The notes under the pieces are model-generated. The model did not search any database. It had not been told where the DNA came from and saw only the letters and a list, made by a program, of their open reading frames with translations. Shown here in pieces: positions 1 to 10,438 of a stretch of 64,000 nt of DNA (positions are counted from its first letter, which is position 1; each line of letters starts with the position of its first letter). A program made the position numbers and the translations under genes. The DNA comes from Malus domestica. Taxonomy: Eukaryota > Streptophyta > Magnoliopsida > Rosales > Rosaceae. The stretch spans positions 30,381,501 to 30,445,500 of the forward strand of contig NC_091668.1 of assembly GCF_042453785.1 (NCBI RefSeq), read 5' to 3'.

Positions 1-186
1 TATATCCACACATTGGAATGCTATATATAATATATTTTATCCACTTACCATTTCGTATTTATATCTGAAGACTCTATTGTTGTTTGTGATTGCATCTTAT
101 TTCTGTTACTGTTCTTTACCGAACTGTTAAACTTTTTGGTTGTTCTCTCCTTGGAAAATTTGGCTTACTTGGTTTTGTGTATGCAG

Positions 187-2165
187 TGAAGGCCTTCCCC
201 AAAGACGATCCAATGAAAACTCCCAGATTGACTGCTTTCCTGGGATACAAAGCTGGAATGACCCATATTGTGAGAGATGTTGAAAAACCCGGGTCAAGTG
301 AGTTGGTCTATTGTTTTACGCTTGTTCTTTAGTTGAATGAGAACTTAAAAACTGTTACTTTGAGGAAAACTTTGTGATAAAAGTATTAATGGAAATATAA
401 GATAAAAATTAGTAGAAATATATTACTAACATTTTCACAAGTAATTTTTCTGCATTTGCATTGTAAATTCTAAAGAATAATATGATGTTTCGCATGTACC
501 AGAATAATGTTTTTCGTGAATTTCTATATGTTTTCTTGAATTAAGGTTTTAGCTGTTTTTATTGATCAGTGTTCTGAAGTTTTTGAAATCGGAAGTAAAA
601 TACGAGCGATCTATTTTCTATTATTTTACCTCAGTTCCATTGTATATTGAATTGTAGTATCATGATATTGAGTTATTCACTAGGCTTAAAAGAGATTTGG
701 AACTTTTAACTAGTTCTTGATTTGGAACTTTTAACTAGTTCTTTGGGTTACTGAAGCATAGTAGTATTGCTTTTGCTTTGTGGCTTGTTCTTTGTGCTTG
801 GTCCAATGATATATCATCTGTACTCCATATTGTGTCCTGAAACCAATATTTCCCTGCAGAGCTACACAAGAAAGAAACATGTGAAGCAGTTACAGTTATT
901 GAAACACCACCAATGGTGGTGGTTGGTGTTGTTGGTTATGTGAAGACACCCCGTGGTCTCCGTTCTTTGGACACAGTTTGGGCCCAGCATTTGAGTGAGG
1001 AGGTGAAGAGGAGATTCTACAAGAACTGGTGCAAGTCAAAAAAGAAAGCATTCACCAAGTACTCAAAAAGGTATGAGAGCGAAGATGGGAAAAAGGACAT
1101 CCAGGCTCAGTTGGAGAAAATGAAGAAATACTGCTCTGTTATTCGTGTTTTAGCCCACACTCAGGTAAATTATATTGAATTGTTTGATGAACAAAATAAA
1201 ATATGTGATTACTGAACGTGCCCAGTAAAACAGTTACCCAGTTTGCTGCCATTCTGATGTTCCATTGCTGAAAATATTTACTTTTACCTAGAATAATCTT
1301 TTTTGGCTTATCTTTTGCAGATTAGGAAAATGAAGGGGTTGAAGCAGAAGAAAGCCCATCTGATGGAGATTCAAGTGAATGGTGGGGAAGTTGCAAAGAA
1401 GGTTGACTACGCTTATAGCTTGTTTGAGAAGCAGGTTCCTGTTGATGCTGTTTTCCAGAAAGATGAGATGATTGACATTATTGGGGTTACCAAGGGGAAG
1501 GGTTATGAGGGTGTGGTGACTCGATGGGGTGTCACCCGTCTTCCACGTAAGACCCATCGTGGTCTACGTAAAGTAGCCTGTATTGGTGCCTGGCATCCAG
1601 CTAGGGTGTCATTTACTGTTGCCAGGGCTGGGCAGAATGGTTACCACCATCGTACTGAGATGAACAAGAAGATTTACAAGCTTGGGAAGGCTGACCAAGA
1701 GTCGCACACTGCAATGACCGAGTTCGACAGGTTTGTGACTCTTCCTTTGTAATTTTTTCTTTGTTTGATTCCACTGTGATTGAATTTGTATTGGTTTACT
1801 CATACGTGTTGGAAATTGGCACGATGTATTTGGTTTTTCGCGGTAAGGCTAGTGTGAGTTCAACTTTGAACTTCTATTAATGATATTTTTACGTTTTTAT
1901 GTTCAGGACTGAGAAGGATATTACCCCAATGGGAGGTTTCCCGCACTATGGTGAAGTGAAACAGGATTACCTTCTAATGAAAGGCTGCTGCGTGGGTCCT
2001 AAAAAGCGCGTTGTTACCCTGAGGCAGACGCTTCTGAAGCAGACATCTAGGGTTGCGTTGGAGGACATTAAGCTCAAGTTCATCGATACATCGTCAAAAT
2101 TTGGCCATGGCCGCTTCCAGACTACCCAAGAGAAGGCTAGGTACTACGGCCGGCTCAAGGCTTAA
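187..2165 (+). CDS. RPL3: 60S ribosomal protein L3 (3' part of gene, four exons)
   Basis: Cytosolic uL3, a core protein of the large ribosomal subunit near the peptidyl-transferase centre. Coding exons are 187–297, 860–1164, 1321–1730 and 1907–2165, all with GT–AG borders and phases that join cleanly. The first exon, about 29 codons with the start, lies before the window. The visible part encodes about 360 residues, so the whole is about 389 aa, the usual plant length. Family signatures are [11 protein letters not shown] near the front, [14 protein letters not shown], the long conserved run [38 protein letters not shown], and a basic end containing [15 protein letters not shown] and YYGRLKA. 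No lesions are seen. Positions 1–186 are intron 1. A short MITE sits about 230 bp after the stop and may lie in the 3' UTR or just beyond it. Identification is secure. Confidence 0.97.
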
Positions 2166-2392
2166 TCTGACAATATTGATCGATTCCAATTTTCATGGAG
2201 CCTTTATAAGTTCAGACATCTTTTGCTTCTGGTTTGGATTCGAAGTTTTGATTGCTTCCAGTTTTGCGACAGAATATATGTTTGGGATTCTAAACTATGA
2301 GAAACAAATTTGCTGCTGTTGTTGCTTTCGCTCAACAGACATGTTTCATTCCATTTTTGTTGGAGTTGATTCTATATGGAGAGTAATTTGTA

Positions 2393-2540
2393 GGGGTGTG
2401 ATATCCACACACCCCTTTTTACTTCTCACACACCCTTTTAATTTTCGGCCATCGGATCGGATGAAATGAAAAAGATCTAACGGATAGAAATTAACAAGGG
2501 TGTGTGAGAAGTAAAAAGGGGTGTGTGGATAGCACACCTC
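2393..2540. mobile_element. Fold-back MITE with 9-bp target duplication
   Basis: A 148-bp palindromic element. Its left arm (about 2393–2440) is the near-perfect reverse complement of its right arm (about 2495–2540), both rich in GGGGTGTG and CACACACCCC. TAATTTGTA is directly repeated at 2384–2392 and 2541–2549. A 9-bp duplication is typical of Mutator-like elements. There is no coding capacity. It lies just downstream of RPL3. Confidence 0.8.
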
Positions 2541-2549
2541 TAATTTGTA

Positions 2550-4013
2550 TGGCAGGGGCATAATGTTGTAACAGCATCCGGTGCATATAATGCAAGGATA
2601 CGTGGAAAAAAAATGTCCTTATACTGTATTGGGACGGGATGTCTTGTGGGGTATACCTGTGCCATGCTTATCATCTTAGGACAAGGATTGTTTGCTGTTC
2701 TACTTCCGGTGCCCTTCTGTTTTGTATGGTTAGACAATCCTTGTCCTTCATCTTAAAGTATCTTAAAGTGATGGTGATGTTCGTTATCGAATTTAAGACA
2801 GTTGGATGAGTTTAAGTTTCGAGATCTGTATAGTGGTTAGATACAAGTTTTTAACTCTAAACTTATTCAATGATAATACGTAATGTGGTAAGCATTACTA
2901 AGGATGGTGTGTATTATTACCATTGAATGCATATTGTATGGTGTCCCACACTGAGCATATATTTGATGTGATGTAATACTTTATAAAAATGGTAATCAGA
3001 CGGTCCCTAATAATGAGAAAAAGTAAAATGATTAAGTTCAAGTACTCTTTTCCCATGCATGTTCTATGTTCTTGCCTTTCCTCTTTAATATAGTATGAGA
3101 ACAAAGACATTAGTAAAGTTGATCAAAAAAGTTGCTTGCCAAATCTCCAATAGATATGGATAACCTTTGTTGAAAATGTCTTACATGGACAATGAAATGT
3201 AATTGTCTTTTTGTGAGGCGATTTTTGTATAATTGATTATTAATTGTGATTTTTTTTTAATTTACTTACCAATTATAAAGAAAGCTGGTGTTTTTTTTCT
3301 TAATTTCTAATGTAAAACTCATTTAGAAGTGTTTTTAAAATGACCGAAAGCGTTTTTTATGAACATATTTTTTAAACCATTCCTTAATACAAATTCAAAT
3401 GGATCCTAAAAAAAACACTTGAAGTGATTTTGAAATTCATAATCAATTTCATCAAAAATTATTTTAATTATTTTAAAAGCGCTTATATTTGTACTTTGTG
3501 TTTTTAATATATATTACTGACTTTTATGTGAAAAGCCCAATGGAAATAATGAAATGGGCAGCTTTGTATTTCTCATCAGATATTTTTCCCATAAAAGTAT
3601 ATTTTTATTCATATTGAAGATTAAAAGGAAAGGGGAATCATTTCTTTTTTGTTTTTCTGATTTGACATGGCACATTGGCTTATTTATTTGATTCATAATT
3701 TTATCTTACTTTATCTTACTATTGATTTGGATATGCGATTCTTTTTGTTTAAGAGGTTAAGGATGTTAATGAATACAAGAATCTCACATTAGAAAGTAAA
3801 AAAATAAATAAAATAAATAGTTACACTTTTAATATTATCAAGGACTGCTTATGTGATCAGTGTTGTGCAACTAGTATGATGTAAACTAGAAGATAATATT
3901 GATGTTGTTAAGAGGTCGCTAACCTGAACTGAGTATTGATCTTATCGTATCTTGTTTGCGCACTTAATAACGGATGTAGAATTAGTTACACATATGGTTT
4001 ACTACGTGCTGTT
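2550..4013. other. AT-rich intergenic DNA, no gene seen
   Basis: No conserved protein is recognised in either strand. Around 3250–3485 there is a weak inverted arrangement of AAGTGTTTTTAAAA and AAAACACTTGAAGTG motifs that looks like a decayed MITE of the kind seen near 22883. The short reading frames here lack homology that I recognise. Confidence 0.5.
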
Positions 4014-4212
4014 CTCAAGTGAAGGCATGCCTCATATAAAGCGAAAATATTTGTGGCCGAAAGATCAAGCGATATAGGATGTCAAATTACGGTCCAAATT
4101 CTTTGTTTCTCAAGTGAAGGCATGCCTCAAATAAAGCAAAAATATTTGTGGCCGAAAGGTCAAGTAAGAATGCTCTGTGTTTAAAGTGGCAAGAAAGATA
4201 GGATGTCAAATT
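4014..4212. repeat. Local direct duplication, about 95-bp period
   Basis: CTCAAGTGAAGGCATGCCTC begins at 4014 and again at 4109. Both copies continue through AAATATTTGTGGCCGAAAG and end at GATAGGATGTCAAATT (or TATAGGATGTCAAATT). The second copy has a short insert. No function is suggested. Confidence 0.75.
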
Positions 4213-4335
4213 AATTCTTTGTTTGACAACCATAGTTAAGTTATTGGCATAATTTATGTTGGTGTGTTGTAACATATGCTTGTTTTAAAATTAAAAAGTG
4301 TAAAGATGTTAAGAAAATGAGAGAGTATATTAGTC

Positions 4336-4544
4336 CAGAAAAGGATCCTCGCCGGATCATTTTTTTGGGAATCCTGTGATCGTTCATCGTACATTGTGCG
4401 GTCATAAATTATTTGAAATTTAAAATTTAAAATTGAATATAAATAGTACCTAATTAAAACTGACCTCACGATGTACGATGAACGATCATGATCACGAAAT
4501 TTCCGAGAACTCTAGAAAAATGATCCGGCAAGGATACTTTTCCA
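4336..4544. mobile_element. Fold-back MITE, 209 bp
   Basis: The left end AGAAAAGGATCCTCGCCGG and the inverted right end (read on the minus strand, GGAAAAGTATCCTTGCCGG) form terminal inverted repeats. A second inner pair contains GATCGTTCATCGTACAT. The direct repeat ATTAGTC at 4329–4335 and 4545–4551 is the likely target duplication. Non-coding. The superfamily is uncertain. Confidence 0.7.
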
Positions 4545-5480
4545 ATTAGTCGAGATAGGCTTTCACATCAGTCTCAGACATGGTGATGGCCTTGTTGACA
4601 AAAGGGTTGCACTCAATGCCAAGGCAACCCCACTCTTCCTATTTTTCTCACCATTTTATTTTAATATAATTCTTGCGTGATTCTTTGTCTAAATTTTTCC
4701 CTTTTTTTTTTGTTCAATTGGCTTGGCTTGCTCATAAAGGAAGTGTGTAAAAATGAGAAAATTGCATGCGAAAATTACTTTTTTTTTTTTTTACTTATAA
4801 GACCACAATACTAGGTTCGACATTGGCTCACGACTAATTACATGAGTGAGCCAATATAATCATTTACTATCATTTTGAGTTTTAATGATTGAGATTCGAA
4901 TTTCACACTCCGGAGTTTGCAGACCGAGCAATCTGAACTGTTTAACTTAAATAATGCAGTTTTCATTAACTCATTTCATTAGCTCATCACACGCACATTC
5001 TCTCTCTCTTGAACGCTTCTTGCCCAATTTGTAAATTCCTAAATGCGAGATCCGAAGAAGATCTCAGTCCTTACTTCAAAAACTTTGTTTTGAGTTTTGG
5101 CGGGTTTTTCTTTGTAAAGAATTCAGGTATTGGCTCCAGTGTTCTTACAAAAACCTCAAAAGGTTATATTTATAAAAAAAAAAATCTTTATGAGGAACAA
5201 ATTAATGTGGTCTATATATCTATATGTCACCTCCTCCTTTTTTTAGCTCTGTTTCTTTATGCATGTTACTTGCAATGCTATGCTACCCCTATTGTCCGAT
5301 TTCCTTTTTTTCTTCATTTTTTTAAATTTATTATTATTAAAAGAAGAAAGAGGTTCAAAACTATTTGAACAATTTAAAAAAATAAAGAGTTTCGAATTTC
5401 GAATGCATATGTAAAAACACATTATCCTATTCAATAAGATGTGGCCCCTTTCCTTTCATCTCTTGAATCATTCATTCCTC

Positions 5481-5703
5481 ATATGCGGAGGTGGGTTGTT
5501 TGCCTTTCCATTTCCATATTCTTTTTATCCTCTCTTGTTTTGTGTGGTCACAGTTAAACCATGTTAACATTTATATTCTTATTACTTTTTATTTTATTAT
5601 TTTTATAAAAAAAATCAATATAAAATATTGACGTGGCTTAATCGTGATCACACAAACAAAAAGGGATGAAAAATAGTATGGAAATGGGAGGGCAGACAAT
5701 CCA
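5481..5703. mobile_element. Fold-back MITE, about 223 bp
   Basis: Terminal parts around 5489–5520 and 5655–5703 are inverted copies of one another (GGTTGTTTGCCTTTCCATTTCC on the left, read reversed on the right with few changes). CATTCCTC is directly repeated at 5473–5480 and 5704–5711. The centre shares the segment ATTGACGTGGCTTAATCGTG with the inner element at 20976–21157, so the two belong to one family. Confidence 0.65.
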
Positions 5704-5740
5704 CATTCCTCGTCTGCTGGTACAACACAGCTATGATCGA

Positions 5741-5764
5741 CTCTCTCTCTCTCTCTCTCTCTCT
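5741..5764. repeat. (CT)n microsatellite
   Basis: An uninterrupted run of 12 CT units. No adjacent gene start is apparent. Confidence 0.9.
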
Positions 5765-5832
5765 AGATTTCCCACCTTATGTAAATTTTTATTTTTTTGG
5801 TATTTTCATAACCTCTGGCTGTTATTTATTTG

Positions 5833-6030
5833 GGAAGAGGATCCTCTCCTGAGCTCAGGATGGGGACTCTCCTGACCAGCCTATCTGGACCGTTCAAATT
5901 TAATTCAAAAACTTCAAATAAGAAACCCTTTAAAAGTTATAATAATTGCAACCGTTGTATTAAATTTGAACGGTCAAGATAAACTGATCAGAAGGATTCC
6001 CATCATGAGCTCAGGAGAGTATTCTCTTCC
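5833..6030. mobile_element. Fold-back MITE with 9-bp target duplication
   Basis: A 198-bp element starting GGAAGAGGAT and ending ATTCTCTTCC. Both arms contain CTCTCCTGAGCTCA and GATGGGA in inverted order. The direct repeat ATTTATTTG at 5824–5832 and 6031–6039 is a perfect 9-bp duplication. The interior shares AAAGTTATAATAATTG with the outer element at 20909–21295, which indicates a related family. Confidence 0.75.
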
Positions 6031-6414
6031 ATTTATTTGGGCTTTAAAACAAATATAATACACATTTTGCACCGGCAGCAGCCTTTAATTAGTTTTTATA
6101 ATCTTTAGCAGCTTTTTCTTTTTTGTCTCTAGTTTTTTGTCCTTCTTTATTTTAGTGGGTAATTATTGGAGAAATGTAGTTAATTTCCACCAGAGGCAGA
6201 TGGAGTCATGTGGGTTAATAAGTAGGTTTAGAATTACAAATTGGGACTTAAATGAAGTTTATTTTTATTTTTTTAACAATGATTGATTCCTTACATTAAC
6301 GTCATAATCAGAACTATTTAATATTTCCTTCGTCTTGGTTTTAAATTTATTTCTAGAAAATTCGTTTGATTTAGAGACTCTTTAGTCATCTATATGAATA
6401 AAACAAATTGATGG

Positions 6415-6665
6415 TTGGTCATGAGAATGTTCCTTGTTTATCATAACCGTTGATCCGTTCGACACTTAAGTAAGTTTGGGTTCCACCTTAAAACCAACGT
6501 TGAGCACTTTTAGCCGATGGGCTTCACACGTGAAGAAAGTTGGAGTTCTTCCATAAAAACAATTGGAAATATGGGGGAGTTGCCCAACTCCTTATAAGCG
6601 ATTGCATGGGTTGGTCCTTGACCGCTGTGGGACTTTGTCCTCACTTTCTCATCGACACATATGGA
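6415..6665 (+). other. Possible degraded LTR fragment
   Basis: The stretch with CCACCTTAAAACCAACG, GGAGTTGCCCAACTCCTTATAAGC and GGTCCTTGACCGCTGTGGGACT resembles the promoter half of plant copia LTRs, with a TATAAG box followed by a GTGGGAC motif. No ends, duplication or coding region were found, so this is a resemblance only. Confidence 0.3.
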
Positions 6666-7249
6666 TAGCTAAACAGACTTCAAAAGGAATGATTTTTTTT
6701 TTTTTAGTATAAAATCTTTAAATGATGATAAAGAGAATAAATAATTCTCACCATAACATTTATACGGCAGAATGATGTTGTGTTGTTATTGAAAGATGAA
6801 CGATTTTTTACCTATAAGGAGATAAATATTGTCTTTTTTTTTTTATTCGAGCAATATTCTAGTCTAATCTAAATTAAAAGAAAACGAAATTAAACTTAAT
6901 GCAGTGGTGATGTAGCTAATTTGACTACGCTCGAATCTGCTAATACGAAAATGAAGCGTATCCCTTAAATAAAGATAACTTTTAAAAAGCACCAAATGCA
7001 AATAGGGCAGTCTTGGTTTTTTTGGCAAGACGGACAGACAAGGAGCCCCACTCTTTTGATTTCTTTAAGCTTGCTTCTTCGGACAAGGTATAGTATCCAT
7101 CAAGCTAGGCATCAAAAGATCATGAAAAAAACATGAACAGAAGACTTTGCTGTGCTACCAATGCCATTGTCAATCGGATTGTCATATAACTTTGTCTTTA
7201 CATTTTCTGTGGGGTGAGAGCTGCTTTCTTCTAAATAATGCAATCACAA

Positions 7250-7280
7250 GTGTGTGTGTGTGTGCGCGCGCGCGTGTGTG
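7250..7280. repeat. (GT)n(GC)n(GT)n alternating purine–pyrimidine tract
   Basis: Thirty-one bases of strict purine–pyrimidine alternation: TG units, then CG units, then TG units again. This pattern can adopt left-handed DNA in vitro. No gene start is close by, since the nearest coding start is 1 kb away. Confidence 0.85.
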
Positions 7281-7606
7281 GGTAACTTGTTCTTCTGTGG
7301 CAGCTAGTTAAGCTGTCGAATCGGAGACGAAGATTTACGGTTGCTGCTATAGCTATGGAGCAGAATTCATGGAATTACTGCTTTTAAGACCAGGTTAGTC
7401 GTTAAACATCAAGCTTTTATGTCATTACAGTGCTAATTATGTTCCTGATAGCGTCCGGAAAATCTTGCTCTTTTGGTCAGTGGCGAAGCTACAGAGGCGC
7501 AAGGAGGTGCGGCCCCAATTTTAATGGAGTAGGCTGTTTCTTTTGGTTTCAGGCACAAAAATCTGTTTTTCTATTTTGTTTTTTCTTATAGTTTTGGATT
7601 AGGTTT

Positions 7607-7740
7607 CCAGCCGCAGACTTGAGCGTAACTAAGTTGGCTTGAGCAATTTACCCCCTATGCATTCAAGTTCGAATTCCCCACTCATAAGTTCAGATAAATT
7701 TAGTGTAGACTATCGCTCGAATTAGAAAACAAGGAAGTTT
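7607..7740 (+). mobile_element. tRNA-derived SINE-like sequence
   Basis: Has the order of an internal RNA polymerase III promoter: an A-box-like GCGTAACTAAGTTGGCTTGAG near 7623 and a B-box-like AAGTTCGAATTCCCC near 7665. A non-tRNA tail with TTTAGTGTAGACTATCGCTC follows. No cloverleaf can be folded with confidence, so it is not called as a tRNA gene. Confidence 0.45.
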
Positions 7741-8305
7741 TTGGACCGAGTCTGATTCTTGCCAAACACTTGCACAAATTGATTTTGGAATTTCGACAGA
7801 GGAAATCCTTCTTCCTGTGTAAAATTTAGAGATAGGGGAAGAGGGGGGCGTTCTATTGGAGAGTTAGCCCTTTCTAATCGTCTGAGCGGGAAGGAAGTAG
7901 CTACTTGTAGTTGATGGCTAATTCTGGGATCTTGGTTTTTTCTTTCCGCCTTGTGTGGGTTTAGAGAGTAAGGCTTCTACTATTTTAGTCACACCCCATT
8001 TTTCGGGTTTTCGTTTGTTCTTGTTGATTTCAGCAGAGTGTTGGTTTTGAAACATCCTTACAACCAACACCAGAATGTTAAAAGTTACTTTCATGTCTTC
8101 CTTTTCAGCTTGAGGTTTCAAGCATTCAAAATGTATGTGCAAAGACAAACTTACACAAGAAGAAATATTAGCTGCGTCTGAATTAGCAGCAACAATCATA
8201 TGTTTTGATTACTCTCGTTAATTAGTTCGTAGCGTATCCATACCAAATTCCCGAAATCAGCTTTGTAGAGGGGAGAGGAAAGCGAAAACCTAGTGACCGG
8301 AGACT

Positions 8306-8870
8306 ATGAACAAGACTGGTTCGGAAAGGCCGAAGCCATGGAACGGATATACTACAAGTACAGACCCTAGCCCGTCTCAAGCAGGAGGGATCGATCGACA
8401 AGTGCAATGGCAAAGCTACGGAACATCATCCATGAGCGCGATTTCTTATGGTTTTGTAGCCACGGCTATCTTGGTTTCCATGTTTCTTATCATGGCCATC
8501 TTTGAACATTTGTTTAGGCCAAGTCCTAATCCCTTCTCCACACCTCAATCTCTCCCTCGTGCTTCTCTAGAGTCTGCACATTTCGACAAGCATGGAAGAA
8601 TTAATCGACAAACTGTAAGTAATTTGTTTCTACTTCGTATGCATTTGCTCTCGAAAGAAAGCGATTACATGTACTAGTTTGAGTTCGCTGATCATAGTTT
8701 GTTCGTCGATGTTGCAGGTTTCGACATTGTGTGCGCCGGATTTCTCAGTAGTGATGCCGGGAGAGCAGTGTCCGACCTACATTGCGCAACGGGCTCCTCT
8801 CCCGACGTGCTCCAGGGAAGGGGTGCATTGGCCTTCCCATGAACATAATAAATTTGTACTTCCTCCTTAG
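8306..8870 (+). CDS. Small single-pass membrane protein, unknown function (two exons)
   Basis: Two exons, 8306–8614 and 8718–8870, joined by a GTAAGT…GCAG intron, give 153 residues ending KFVLPP. The first 40 residues are polar and rich in Ser, Thr and Pro. Residues about 45–68 (ISYGFVATAILVSMFLIMAI) are strongly hydrophobic and should span a membrane once. The tail has four Cys residues in a setting that contains MPGEQCPTYIAQRAP. There is no clear cleavable signal peptide. I recognise it only as one of the short plant proteins often listed as uncharacterised or hydroxyproline-rich family proteins, and assign no function. The start is the first in-frame ATG and the splice preserves the frame. 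It is flanked by MITE-rich spacers. Confidence 0.75.
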
Positions 8871-9114
8871 GATGATTGTAGAGGATGATACTTTCACCGA
8901 GGCATTGAATTATGGTACTGAGAGAGGGTGTTTGTATATTAGTTTTACCAAATCATGATGTTTCTTCACCATATAATAATCAACAATTGACTACTTGGGG
9001 TTTAAAATTGTCAAAAATCAAATATTTCATGCTGTGTTTTGTTTTCCTTATCTAAAAGCGAACAAATTATATATGTAGTACATTGTCATGTGATGTCTCG
9101 TGTCAATGAAATAA

Positions 9115-9546
9115 GAGTAAATTATAGCAATGGTCTCTTAACTTTAACTCAATTAGAGTAATGGTCCATTAACTAAAAATCTATTACTATTGGTCCCTCA
9201 ACTTTAATTCAACTGGAGAAATGATCCCTCAACTTTAACTCAATTGAAGCAATGGTCCCTCAAACTTTAACCCAATTGCAGCAATGGTCCTTCCAACATA
9301 ACTCATTTTGACAAAATTTTGATGAAGTTGACGAAAATAATCATAACTACACGTTTTGATTAGTCAAGGGACCCCAATTGTAGCAATGGTCCTTCCAACA
9401 TAACTTATTTTGATAAAATTCTGACGGAATTGACAAAAAGGACCATAGCTACACATTTTTATGAGTTGAGGGGCCAATGATAATGGATTTTAGTTGAGGT
9501 TGCTCCAATTTGATTAAAGTTAAGGGTTCATTGCTACAATTTACTT
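9115..9546. mobile_element. Non-autonomous Mutator-like element with internal repeats
   Basis: A 432-bp element with terminal inverted repeats: GAGTAAATTATAGCAATGGT at the left, and AAGTAAATTGTAGCAATGAA at the right when read on the minus strand. ATGAAATAA is repeated perfectly at 9106–9114 and 9547–9555, a 9-bp target duplication. The interior is built from several degenerate copies of GCAATGGTCCCTCAACTTTAA in both orientations. A related copy lies at about 24366–24672. No coding capacity. Confidence 0.85.
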
Positions 9547-10438
9547 ATGAAATAATGACAATGGACAAAACTGACACGTCTTTATTGCATTGACACAAGA
9601 CATCACCATCGTAGTGTACCCCGTGTCATATAAGTCCTCTATTTGAAAGTTGGTCCCTCTTGGGGACCAAGATCCACTATGGATATGTGTATGGAGCACG
9701 GGGACTAAGAGTTTCAAACCACTCAATTTCAATCATACGCTCCTTATTTACCGATTTTACTGGTCTACTTCACAAAAACCCAAAAACTTGAATGGCTCAG
9801 ATCTCTCTCTCTCTTGAACGGTCTGAATCTCTTAATCCACGTGCTCCAAACACAGAATCGAAGTGGATTCATTCCAACTCTTTACATGCTTTTGGGTGCC
9901 TTTTTTTTTTACTTCAGATTTTTCATCCTTCAGTTTAGGAATAAACTTATGACAAATTATGATCTGCAATTTGTAAAATCGATCGGTCTTGAAGCTTAAT
10001 TTGTGAAATCAAATTATTTTCAAGGAATGCAATGCGAAAAATGGATTCCCTTCCCTATTTGTTTACAAGGAAGACGACGATACCGCCTCGTTTTTCTGTT
10101 CCGGTAAATTCATCCAAATCCGGCCGCCATGCCCGGCAAGCCTGGTCACTACCGAAAGCCAACGCTTAGCTCACCCAGTCCAAAATTTTACACCATACAA
10201 TTACCAAATGGCAGAACCCTGCCCTGTTGTAAACTTGTCAAGGTAAAAAAAAACCACATTGCAAAAACAAATGACATGAGAGGTGAGAAATGAAATATAC
10301 AACAGCCACGGCAACTCTCCAGAACCGGATGCCCCCGTCTGTATCCTCGCATCTCCTCCGTTCATCCTCCCAGCACCAAACATCTATACCATCTCTACTT
10401 TTTTTTTACCAATTTTCTTTGACAAGCAGCGGAATCCG

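Noticed and set aside
5009-5368. 119-codon open frame
   Set aside because: Low-complexity Phe/Lys-rich translation of AT-rich DNA, with no homology, splice or promoter context.
7607-7740. tRNA gene
   Set aside because: A- and B-box motifs are present but there is no paired acceptor stem or anticodon arm; a SINE explains it better. The same holds for 31990–32110 and 55660–55830.
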